The notes under the pieces are model-generated. The model did not search any database. It saw nothing but the letters and a program-made list of their open reading frames with translations, and was not told the DNA's origin. Shown here piece after piece: positions 7,220-14,866 of a stretch of DNA of 64,000 nucleotides. The first letter of the stretch is position 1, and each line of letters opens with the position of its first letter. This DNA comes from DASZHJ01 sp963735465. GTDB lineage: Bacteria > Pseudomonadota > Alphaproteobacteria > ATCC43930 > CGMCC-115725. The DNA lies in the NCBI GenBank assembly GCA_963735465.1, contig CAVTLA010000001.1:4278001-4342000 (forward strand), given 5' to 3'. The translations under genes were made by a program, and so were the position numbers.

Positions 7220-8741
7220 TTGGTGGCGCGGATCAAGACGGTGGCCTTTCAGGGCATCGACGTCCTGGAGGTGGATGCCCAGGTGACGATCGCCTCGGGC
7301 ATCGTCGCCTTCAACGTGGTGGGCCTTCCCGACAAGGCGGTGGCGGAATCCCGCGAGCGGGTGCGCGCCGCGCTCAACGCCCTGGGCCTGGCGCTCCCGC
7401 CCAAGCGCATCACGGTCAATCTGGCGCCGGCGGACCTCGCCAAGGAAGGCAGCCACTTCGATCTGCCGATCGCGCTGGGTCTGCTGGCGGCGATGGGCGT
7501 GCTGCCGGCGGACGAGATCGCGGGATACATCGCGCTGGGCGAGCTCGCCCTCGACGGCGCGCTCCTGCCGGTGGCGGGGGTGCTGCCGGCGGCGATGGGC
7601 GCGGCGGAGCGCGGGCTCGGATTGATCTGCCCTGCGGCCTCCGGCGGCGAGGCGGCCTGGGCCGGATCGGTGGAGATCCTGGCGGCGCCCTCCCTCCTCG
7701 CCCTCATCAATCACTTCAAGGGGACGCAGGTGCTGTCGCCGCCGGTGCCGCGGGTCGCCGAGCCCGGCCCGGCGCCGCCGGATCTCCGGGACATCAAGGG
7801 CCAGGAGACCGCGAAGCGCGCCCTCGAGGTGGCGGCGGCGGGCGGCCACAATCTGCTGATGATCGGCCCGCCCGGCGCCGGCAAATCCATGCTGGCGGCG
7901 CGGCTCCCCGGCCTTGCTGCCGCCGCTCGATCCCGCCGAGGCGCTGGAAGTCTCGATGATCCATTCCGTGGCGGGGCTGCTCCGGGACGGCAAGCTGCTG
8001 CGCCAGCGGCCGTTCCGCGATCCCCATCACTCCGCCTCGCTGCCGGCCCTGGTGGGCGGCGGCGTGCGCGGGCGGCCGGGAGAAGTGAGCCTCGCGCATC
8101 TCGGCGTTCTGTTCCTGGACGAGCTGCCGGAATTCCAGCGCGCGACGCTCGAGGCGCTGCGCCAGCCGCTGGAGACCGGCCGCGCCTCGGTGGCGCGCGC
8201 CAACATCCACGTGACCTATCCCGCCCGCGTCCAGATGGTGGCGGCGATGAATCCCTGCCGCTGCGGCTATCTCGACGATGCCGCGCTCGGCTGCGGCCGC
8301 GCGCCCCGATGCGCCCAGGACTATCAGTCAAAGATCTCCGGCCCGCTCTTCGACCGCATCGATCTCCACATCGACGTGCCGGCGGTGAAGCCCGCCGATC
8401 TCTCCCTGCCGCCGCCGGCGGAAGGCAGCGCCGAGGTGGCGGCGCGCATCGCCAAGGCCCGCGCGCGCCAGGCGGCGCGCTTCGCCACCCTGCCCGCCGA
8501 CCGCCGCATCCGCACCAACGCCGAGGCCGACGGCCAGCTCCTCGACGCGATCGCCACCCCCGACGCCGACGGCAAGAAACTCCTCCTCGACGCCGCCGAG
8601 CGCCTGAAGCTCTCGGCGCGCGGCTACCACCGCGTGCTCCGCGTCTCCCGCACGCTGGCCGACCTCGACGGCGCGGAGAGCGTGCGGCGCCTCCACGTGG
8701 CGGAGGCGCTCAGCTATCGCAGAATCGCGCTTGCGGGATGA
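7220..8741 (+). CDS. comM: ComM/YifB-family AAA+ ATPase (Mg-chelatase-like), frameshifted
   Basis: ComM is a hexameric helicase that promotes branch migration during natural transformation and recombination. The N-terminal Lon-protease-like domain runs from VARIKTVAFQGIDV to about residue 170. The AAA+ core follows, with Walker A GPPGAGKS, the ComM signature RPFRDPHHSAS, a LFLDELPEF Walker B, and a cysteine-rich NPCRCGY...C insert. The C-terminal Mg-chelatase helical domain ends in AEALSYRRI. The gene is split by one extra base near 7915, just after the Walker A helix: the frame ends in nonsense and the correct continuation (LPPLDPAEAL) resumes one base over. I chose TTG 7220, preceded by GGAG; the open frame to 7097 is not needed. 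Confidence 0.85.
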
Positions 8742-8937
8742 GAGCGGGGCGCAAGGAGACGCTGGAGCGGCTTTGCGGTAGGGTACTCGCATGAGCAAAG
8801 TGTTTAGAGAAGCGGTTGCAGAGGCGGCACGAGCGCGCTCACGAGGTGAGGGCGGAGCGCAAGGAGACGCTGGAGCGGCTTTGCGGTAGGGTACTCGCAT
8901 GAGCAAAGTGTTAGAGAAGCGGTTGCGGAGGCGGCGA
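8740..8937 (+). repeat. Imperfect tandem duplication, about 90-bp units at 108-bp period
   Basis: Two copies (about 8740-8830 and 8848-8937) share the string GCAAGGAGACGCTGGAGCGG, then the same leader and an ATGAGCAAAGTGTT start. They differ by a few substitutions and one deleted T (TGTTTAG in the first, TGTTAG in the second). The first unit begins at the stop codon of comM. Copy 1 encodes a truncated 32-residue version of the antitoxin start (ATG 8791 to TAG 8887-8889); copy 2 leads into the full-length remainder. The structure is best explained as a local duplication of a promoter and gene start. Confidence 0.8.
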
Positions 8938-9137
8938 CGCTGCCCGAGGCGGCCCAAGAGAAGATCGGCCGGGAGCTGCATGCCTATGTCGAAAAGCTTC
9001 GGCGTCTACGCGACGAAATCGGGCCGGGCGTCCGCTCGCTCGACGCGGGAGCGGGAAAGACCCTCGACATGGAAGACCTCATGAGGCGCGCACGCGCGCC
9101 GCGTGTACTCCAAGGGCCGCAACGGAGAACACAATGA
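8899..9137 (+). pseudogene. Broken antitoxin-like small protein gene
   Basis: Read from ATG 8899 literally, the frame runs into an Arg-rich shadow peptide. Restoring one base within the first eight or nine codons yields a sensible 79-residue protein: MSKVxEKAVAEAATLPEAAQ, then an amphipathic ELHAYVEKLRRLRDEI helix and a SLDAGAGKTLDMEDLMRRAR tail. It ends at TGA 9135-9137, which overlaps the next gene's ATG. This pattern matches small antitoxin-like proteins found beside RelE-type toxins in alphaproteobacteria. No partner toxin is seen. The upstream duplicated copy (8791-8889) keeps the frame but is cut short. Confidence 0.55.
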
Positions 9138-10450
9138 CCGACGCGCTTCAGCAGGCAGCGCAGGAATTTCTCGTCCGATACGGCGGCGACGTCTTTCCGA
9201 GCCTGTTCCGCTCGGCCAAGGGCACCATCGTCACCGACAGCGCCGGCCGGGAATATCTGGATTTCACCTCGGGGCAGATGTGCGCCACCATTGGGCACAA
9301 TCATCCCGCCATCGTCGACGCGGTCAATCGCGCCGGACAGAAGGCGTTCCATTTCTTCAGCGGCATGATCCCCGAGGTGGTGGTGGAGCTGGCGCAGACC
9401 CTGGCGCGGGACTGGCTGCCGGGCGACATCAAGCGGTCGATCTTCATCAACACGGGATCCGAGGCGAACGAAGTCGCCCTTCGCATGGCGAAGATGTACA
9501 CGGACGGCTACGAGGTCCTGGTCCTGGGCGGGTCGTGGCACGGCGTCACCGGCGGCGCCAGCGCGGTCTCCATGGCGAGCGACCGCCGGGGCTATGGCGT
9601 GCCGGCGCCGGGGGTCTTCGTCATTCCCGAGCCCAACGCCTACCGGCCTTATATTCAGGGTGCGACCGAGGAAGAGGCGGCGCTCGCCAACCTCGATCTC
9701 GCCCTCAAGATGTTCGACATGCAGTCGGCGGGCCGCGGCGCCGCCATCATCGCCGAGCCCATCATCAGCGCCGGCGGCGTGCTGGTGCCGCCCAAGTCCT
9801 TCATGCAGGCGCTGCGCAAGGCGGCGGACGATCGCGGCATGCTGCTGATCTTCGACGAGGCGCAGACCGCCTTCGGCCGCATCGGCACGAAGACCGGCTC
9901 GGAGTTCTTCGATGTCGTCCCCGACATCATGACGATGTCGAAAACCCTGGGCGGCGGGTTGCCCCTGGCGGCGGTGGCGACCACGGCGAAGATAGAGGAC
10001 GTGCTGCACGAGCGGCATTTCACCTTCTACACCAGCCACGTCTCCGATCCCCTGGGCGCCGAGGTCGGGCTTGCCGTCCTGAGGGTGATCGCCGAGGAGC
10101 AGCTCGTCGCGCGCTCCCGGGAGATGGGGGCCTATCTGCGCGGCCGCTTCGAGGAGCTGCAGCAGCGCTACGAGGTGATCGGCGACGTGCGCGGCGCGGG
10201 GCTGCTCCTCGGCGTCGAGCTGGTGCGGGACCGCGCGTCCCGGACTCCGGCCCATGCGCTGGGCGCGCTCACCACGCAGAAGTGCCTGGAGAAGGGCCTC
10301 AGCATGAACATCCGTCGCCGGCCCGAGCGCGGCTCGGTCTGGCGCATCGCCCCGCCGCTCACGGTCTCCACCGGCGAGATCGACCGCGCGGTCGACATCC
10401 TCGAGACGTCGCTCCGGGAAAGCCTGGACGAGACGGCGCGCCCTCAATGA
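9134..10450 (+). CDS. Class III aminotransferase, 2,2-dialkylglycine decarboxylase-like
   Basis: PLP-dependent enzyme of 438 residues. The pattern follows 2,2-dialkylglycine decarboxylase closely: FFSGM near residue 75, NTGSEANE, the SWHGVTGGAS loop, DEAQTAFGRIGT, the PLP-lysine motif TMSKTLGGGLP (Lys270), FYTSHVSDPLGAEVG, GDVRGAGLLLGVE and the C-terminal RIAPPLTVS. Dialkylglycine decarboxylase couples oxidative decarboxylation of an alpha,alpha-disubstituted amino acid (for example 2-aminoisobutyrate) to transamination of pyruvate. A related class III aminotransferase activity is possible. It starts at ATG 9134, overlapping the broken antitoxin stop. It is convergent with the cupin gene; the ends overlap by 7 bases. 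Confidence 0.8.
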   Translation: MTDALQQAAQEFLVRYGGDVFPSLFRSAKGTIVTDSAGREYLDFTSGQMCATIGHNHPAIVDAVNRAGQKAFHFFSGMIPEVVVELAQTLARDWLPGDIKRSIFINTGSEANEVALRMAKMYTDGYEVLVLGGSWHGVTGGASAVSMASDRRGYGVPAPGVFVIPEPNAYRPYIQGATEEEAALANLDLALKMFDMQSAGRGAAIIAEPIISAGGVLVPPKSFMQALRKAADDRGMLLIFDEAQTAFGRIGTKTGSEFFDVVPDIMTMSKTLGGGLPLAAVATTAKIEDVLHERHFTFYTSHVSDPLGAEVGLAVLRVIAEEQLVARSREMGAYLRGRFEELQQRYEVIGDVRGAGLLLGVELVRDRASRTPAHALGALTTQKCLEKGLSMNIRRRPERGSVWRIAPPLTVSTGEIDRAVDILETSLRESLDETARPQ

Positions 10451-10926
10451 TAGACCGTGAGCCGGGCGCCCTGGTCGTGGACGAAGACGGCGAGGAGCTG
10501 GGCATCCTCGGTCGTGCTCATGTTCTCAGCGAAGGTATGGGTGACGCCGAGCGGCTCGAAGAAGCTCTGGCCGGCGGTGTAGATCTGGGCGGGGCCCGCG
10601 TCGAGCTGGGAGCGGATGGTGCCCTTCAGCACATAGACCGTGAGCGAGCCCTCGTGGTGATGCTCCGGCGAGAAGGCGCCGGGCGGGAAGTCCACGATGA
10701 CCGCGGTCATCTGCTTGCCCTTCATGTCGGGGATCGCGTGGGTGGAGATGATCGTAACCTTGGTCGGCGGGCGCTGAGCGGCGCTCGCCATTCCCGGCAC
10801 CGCCGATACGTGCACGTGGGGCGCGGGAAACTTGCCGCCGCCGAGCAGCAGCGCCAGAAGCACGATGCCGGAGCCGGCGATGGCGATGCCGGCTGCAAGC
10901 GAGCGGCGCGCGGGGAGCACGCTCAT
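10444..10926 (-). CDS. Membrane-anchored cupin-domain protein
   Basis: A 160-residue protein. The N-terminal hydrophobic segment (about residues 10-30) looks like a signal anchor. A single cupin beta-barrel follows, with the metal-binding motif PEHHHEGSLTVYVLKG (His-His-His and Glu) and a second motif around GVTHTF. Such small cupins bind a divalent metal; a catalytic or sensor role is not predictable. Its ATG overlaps the stop of the AhpD-like gene (ATGA), so the two are translated together. Together they diverge from a MocR-type regulator. Confidence 0.75.
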   Translation of the reverse strand: MSVLPARRSLAAGIAIAGSGIVLLALLLGGGKFPAPHVHVSAVPGMASAAQRPPTKVTIISTHAIPDMKGKQMTAVIVDFPPGAFSPEHHHEGSLTVYVLKGTIRSQLDAGPAQIYTAGQSFFEPLGVTHTFAENMSTTEDAQLLAVFVHDQGARLTVYH

Positions 10927-11384
10927 GCGCCGCGCTCCTCGGGCTTCACCTCGGGCTCCTTGCGGAATCCCACGCCGAGGCGGTTCAGCAGGTTCATCAG
11001 CCCGATCGCATAGGTGAGATCCACCATCCCCTTGTCGCCGAATTGCGCGAGCGCGGCCTCGTAGACGTCGTCGGGGGCGCGGGTCTCGGCCACCAGGGTC
11101 AGGCTTTCCGCCCAGGCGAGCGCCGCCCGCTCCCGCGCGCTGAAGAACTGCGTCTCCGCCCAGGTCACCACGGAATTGAGCTTCCGCGCCGCGACGCCCC
11201 GGGCGAGCGCGTCGCGGTAGTGCAGATCGACGCAATAGGCGCAGCCGTTGATCTGGGAGATCCGGAGCCAGATCATGTCGATGAGGGCGATGTCGAGGCC
11301 GCTCTCCTTCACATAGGTATAGAGCGACATCATCGCCTGGCGCGCCTGGGGCGCCACCGCGTTGTGGTCGAGCCGTTTCGCCAT
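10923..11384 (-). CDS. Carboxymuconolactone decarboxylase / AhpD-like alkylhydroperoxidase
   Basis: A 153-residue AhpD-fold protein. The signature CxxC is in INGCAYCVDLHYRDAL (Cys-Ala-Tyr-Cys), with the conserved histidine three residues after the second cysteine, as in peroxidase-related CMD proteins. These proteins reduce peroxides or act as thiol-dependent antioxidant enzymes. I chose ATG 11384 because GGGAGACGGAA precedes it; the frame open to 11492 overlaps the divergent regulator. It forms a two-gene operon with the cupin gene, controlled perhaps by the divergent MocR regulator 77 bases away. Confidence 0.83.
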   Translation of the reverse strand: MAKRLDHNAVAPQARQAMMSLYTYVKESGLDIALIDMIWLRISQINGCAYCVDLHYRDALARGVAARKLNSVVTWAETQFFSARERAALAWAESLTLVAETRAPDDVYEAALAQFGDKGMVDLTYAIGLMNLLNRLGVGFRKEPEVKPEERGA

Positions 11385-11461
11385 TTCCGTCTCCCGTGCC
11401 GTCCGTCCGTTGTCGACGCCTTGAACATGCGCCTTGCTTGGTCCAGGCGACAGAGCCAAGA

Positions 11462-12910
11462 ATGGCGAAATCGACTGGGCCATCCATGGCACGAACAGCA
11501 GCGGCGCCGCCGGCGATCGCCCTCGACCGGCGCCGGCCCGCCTATCGCGAGATCTACGAGCGCTTCCGCCAGGCGATCCTGGACGGCAGCCTGGCCCTGG
11601 GCGCGCGGCTGCCCTCGGCGCGGAGCCTCGCGGCCCAGCTGGGATTCGCCCGCGGCACGGTCGATGCCGCCTACGGGATGCTGATCAACGAGGGCTACGT
11701 GCTGACCCGCGGCGCCGCCGGCACCGTGGTGGATCCCTCCCTCGACCGGCGGGCGCTGGGCGCGCTGCGGCCGCGGCCCTCGGCACCGGCGGCGCCCGAG
11801 CCCGCGGCGCCGGCGCCGGCCGGCACGGCGCTGCCGTTCCAGATGGGGCTGCCGGCCCTCGACGCCTTTCCGCGCAAGACCTGGGCGCGTCTCGTCGCGC
11901 GCCACGGCCGCGCCGTGCCCGGGGACGGCCTGCCCGAGGGCGCCGGCCTCATGGCTCTGCGCCGGGAGATCGCCACCTATCTCGGCGTCGCCCGCGGCAT
12001 CGCCACCGCCGCCGACAATATATTCGTCACCGGCGGCTTCCAGGGCGCGCTGGGCCTCGTCGCCCTGGCGCTGCTGCGCCGGGGCGAGCCGGTCTGGATG
12101 GAGGAGCCCGGCTATTTCATGACCCGGCACGGGCTCATCGCCGCCGGCGCGCGCCCCGCCTTCGTGCCGGTGGACGACCAGGGGATCGTGGTGCGGGACG
12201 GCATCCGCCGCGCGCCCCGGGCGCGGCTCGCGGTGGTGACGCCGTCCCATCAAAGCCCGCTCGGCGTCACCATGAGCCTGGCGCGGCGCCTCGAGCTCCT
12301 GGCCTGGGCCGGGCGCACCCGCGCCTGGATCGTCGAGGACGACTACGACGGCGAGTTCCGCTATCGCGGGGCCCCGCTCCCTGCCCTCAAGAGCCTCGAT
12401 CGCGACAACCGCGTGCTCTACGCCGGCACCTTCAGCAAGGTGCTGCTGCCGGGCCTGCGCCTGGGATATCTCGTCGTTCCTGACGCGGAGATGGCGCGCT
12501 TTGCCGAGATCGCGCGCTACCTGGCGCCGGCGCCGGCGCTGCTGCCCCAGGCCGCCGTCGCCGACTTCATCGCCGAGGGACATTTCGCAACGCACATCCG
12601 CCGCATGCGCGCGCTCTACGGCGAGCGCCGCGGCGCGCTGGCGGCGGCACTCACGGCGCGCTTCGGCGATCGCCTGCGCATCGAGCTGCAGGCGGGCGGC
12701 ATGCATCTTCTGGCGTGGCCCGCGGGAAAGCGCCGGGACGGCGAGCTGGTGGCGCGCGCCGCCCGGGCGGGGCTGGCGCCGAGCGCGCTCTCATCGTGCT
12801 CCGGCACTGGCCGGCAGCCGCCGGGCCTGCTGCTGGGATTCGCCAACACGCCCGTCGAGCGCGCGGCGGAGGATGCCGAGCGGCTGTGGCGCGCGCTTAC
12901 TTCTTCCTAG
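11462..12910 (+). CDS. MocR/PdxR-type transcriptional regulator (GntR HTH fused to aminotransferase domain)
   Basis: A 482-residue regulator. The N-terminal winged helix (PAYREIYERFRQAILDGSLALGARLPSARSLAAQLG) is GntR-type. A Pro/Ala-rich linker leads to a fold-type-I aminotransferase-like domain, with the YDGEFRYRG stretch and the PLP-lysine segment YAGTFSKVLLPGLRLGYLV. MocR proteins sense PLP or amino compounds. ATG 11462 is chosen; ATG 11486 is an alternative. The gene diverges from ahpD-cupin across a 77-bp space and overlaps the convergent dehydrogenase gene by 14 bases. Its target is probably the divergent pair; this is inference from position. Confidence 0.82.
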   Translation: MAKSTGPSMARTAAAPPAIALDRRRPAYREIYERFRQAILDGSLALGARLPSARSLAAQLGFARGTVDAAYGMLINEGYVLTRGAAGTVVDPSLDRRALGALRPRPSAPAAPEPAAPAPAGTALPFQMGLPALDAFPRKTWARLVARHGRAVPGDGLPEGAGLMALRREIATYLGVARGIATAADNIFVTGGFQGALGLVALALLRRGEPVWMEEPGYFMTRHGLIAAGARPAFVPVDDQGIVVRDGIRRAPRARLAVVTPSHQSPLGVTMSLARRLELLAWAGRTRAWIVEDDYDGEFRYRGAPLPALKSLDRDNRVLYAGTFSKVLLPGLRLGYLVVPDAEMARFAEIARYLAPAPALLPQAAVADFIAEGHFATHIRRMRALYGERRGALAAALTARFGDRLRIELQAGGMHLLAWPAGKRRDGELVARAARAGLAPSALSSCSGTGRQPPGLLLGFANTPVERAAEDAERLWRALTSS

Positions 12911-13799
12911 GTGGCAGCTTCAGCCCCGCCTGATCCGCGTAGACCTTCACCACGGCGCTGTCGTCTTCGCGGCCGAGGCCCTTGGCGCCGGCGGCGAGGA
13001 AGAGCTGATGCGCGGTCGCCGCCACCGGCAGCGGAAAGGTCAGTGCCTTCCCCGTCTCCAGCACGATGCCGAGATCCTTGACGAAGATGTCGACGGCGGA
13101 TTTGGGATCGTAGTCGCCCTCGAGAATATGCGGCACGCGGTTCTGGAACATCCAGGACGAGCCGGCGGAATTCGAGATCACGTCGTAGAGCGTGGCGGGA
13201 TCGATGCCGTTGCGGATGGCGAACGCCATCGCCTCGCAGGCGGCGGCGATGTGCACGCCGGCGAGGAGCTGGTTGATCATCTTGACCTTGGATCCCTGCC
13301 CCGCCTTGTCGCCGAGGCGATAGACCTTGGCGGCGATGGCGTCGAGGAAGGGCGCGGCCTTGTCGAAGGCGGCGGCGACGCCCGAGGCCATCACCGTCAT
13401 CTCGCCCGACGCCGCCTTGGCGCCGCCGCCGGAAACCGGCGCATCGAGCATCAGCAGATCGGCCGCGTCGAGACGGCGGCCGATCTCCTCGGCGGCGGCC
13501 GGCGGCACCGTGGCGCAGCAGGCGACGACGGCGCCCTTGCCCAGCGCCCGGGCGGCACCGTGCTCGCCGAAGAGCACCGCCATCGTCTGCTCCGCGTTGA
13601 CCACGAAGACGAAAAGCACGCCGGCGCCGCGCGCCGCCTCCGCCGGGCTCGCGGCGTCGATGCCGCCCTCGCCGGCGAAGCGCTCGCGCACCTCGGGCCG
13701 CACATCGAACCCCGCGACGGAGAAGCCTGCCCGCAGCAGGGAGCTGGCGGCGCCATGGCCCATGGTGCCGAGACCGATCACCGCCACTCTGGATGCCAT
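12897..13799 (-). CDS. 3-hydroxyisobutyrate dehydrogenase-family oxidoreductase
   Basis: A 300-residue member of the beta-hydroxyacid dehydrogenase family. The N-terminal Rossmann motif is VAVIGLGTMGHG. The catalytic-loop motif is DAPVSGGGAKAASGEM, and the conserved lysine region GQGSKVKMINQLLAGVHIAA is characteristic. Likely substrates are 3-hydroxyisobutyrate, tartronate semialdehyde or a related beta-hydroxyacid; the sequence alone does not decide. ATG 13799 is the start, placing GLGTMG near residue 9; upstream codons come from the intergenic repeat. It overlaps the MocR regulator's end by 14 bases, tail to tail. Confidence 0.85.
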   Translation of the reverse strand: MASRVAVIGLGTMGHGAASSLLRAGFSVAGFDVRPEVRERFAGEGGIDAASPAEAARGAGVLFVFVVNAEQTMAVLFGEHGAARALGKGAVVACCATVPPAAAEEIGRRLDAADLLMLDAPVSGGGAKAASGEMTVMASGVAAAFDKAAPFLDAIAAKVYRLGDKAGQGSKVKMINQLLAGVHIAAACEAMAFAIRNGIDPATLYDVISNSAGSSWMFQNRVPHILEGDYDPKSAVDIFVKDLGIVLETGKALTFPLPVAATAHQLFLAAGAKGLGREDDSAVVKVYADQAGLKLPPRKK

Positions 13800-13900
13800 C
13801 GCATGAACTCCGGGAAAAGGGACACGCGCGTCATCATGGCAAGGCGGGGCGGCGCTGTACACGGGAGGGATGCGACGTTTTTGGGGGCGGGTGGGGCGCG

Positions 13901-14013
13901 GTGCGTCCTTCGACGCGCTTCGCTTGCTCAGGATGAGGTCCATCTTTGATGGCACAAAGAAAATCTCCTCATCCTGAGCAAGCGGCCCCGTGGGCCGCGC
14001 GTCGAAGGACGCA
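13901..14013. repeat. Family A intergenic palindromic repeat, copy 1
   Basis: Begins GTGCGTCCTTCGACGCG and ends with its inverse, GCGTCGAAGGACGCA. Inside is a second inverted pair, GCTTGCTCAGGATGAGG and CTCATCCTGAGCAAGCGG. The whole can fold as a long imperfect hairpin. Six more copies occur in this window. It lies between the dehydrogenase and membrane-protein genes. Confidence 0.85.
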
Positions 14014-14027
14014 GGATCATTCCACCC

Positions 14028-14834
14028 TCACCCGCTCGCCACCGCGCGCAGCTGCCATTGCCTCCAGACGATCAACCCGCCGGACCAGGCGAGCATGGTG
14101 AGGAGCGCCGCCACCAGCGCCGCCGGCGCGCCGAGCGGCACCGCCAGGGCGTGGAGCACGAGGAGGCCCAGGGTGAATCCCACCATGCCCCGGAGCGCGC
14201 TCGCCATGGCGGCGGCGGCGACGCGGCCGCCGAGGCGCGGATGCACCACGAGAGCGAAGCTGCTGAAGCTGACGGGAATGAGCGCCACCATGCCGGTGAG
14301 CGCCGGCCCGAGGCGGGCGCTGAGCGTCACCACGGTCGCCACCAGCAACCCCACGCCCGCGGCACTGGCCAGGAGATCGGTCCAGCGCCGTTTCGTTCGC
14401 GCCACCGGCACGTCGGTGGCGACGTTCCGCGTCACCCGAAACGCAAAGGCGAAGACCGCGACGTTGAGGGCGATGACGCCGGCGACGCTCCAGGCGAGGG
14501 CGTGGATCGGCACCGCGAGGGCGAGCCACGCCAGGAGGCCGCCGGCGACGCTGACGAGAGCGCCGGCGCGCGGCGCCAGGAAGACGTAGGCCACGAGGAA
14601 CAGCACCGTGCCGGCGGCGGCGGCGGCGCTGGCCAGCGCGCCCGCGGCGATGAAGCCGTCGTCGGCCTGAAGCGCCAGCAGCACATAGGCGGGGCCGGCG
14701 GAGACCGGCAGGCAGGCGATGAGGGCGCCGAGGAATGGGCCGGCGCGCTCGGCGGTGAGCGCCGCCGCCATCACCACCGACATGGTGGCGACGATCTTGA
14801 GGACGAGCGGGAGCCAGAGGATGTCAGGGGTCAT
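14028..14834 (-). CDS. Multi-pass integral membrane protein of unknown function
   Basis: A 268-residue, highly hydrophobic protein with about eight predicted membrane helices rich in Ala, Leu and Val. Short charged loops include RVTRNVATDVPVARTKRRW in the middle, probably cytoplasmic. No catalytic motif or known transporter signature is visible. The start is ATG 14834 (MTPDILWLPLV). It is 32 bases downstream of the first kup gene on the same strand and may be co-transcribed. A merged reading frame with kup exists only because of the kup frameshift and is not a fusion protein. Confidence 0.7.
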   Translation of the reverse strand: MTPDILWLPLVLKIVATMSVVMAAALTAERAGPFLGALIACLPVSAGPAYVLLALQADDGFIAAGALASAAAAAGTVLFLVAYVFLAPRAGALVSVAGGLLAWLALAVPIHALAWSVAGVIALNVAVFAFAFRVTRNVATDVPVARTKRRWTDLLASAAGVGLLVATVVTLSARLGPALTGMVALIPVSFSSFALVVHPRLGGRVAAAAMASALRGMVGFTLGLLVLHALAVPLGAPAALVAALLTMLAWSGGLIVWRQWQLRAVASG

Positions 14835-14866
14835 CGCGCGCGGGGGCGGCGCGGCCCCCGTTGCTC

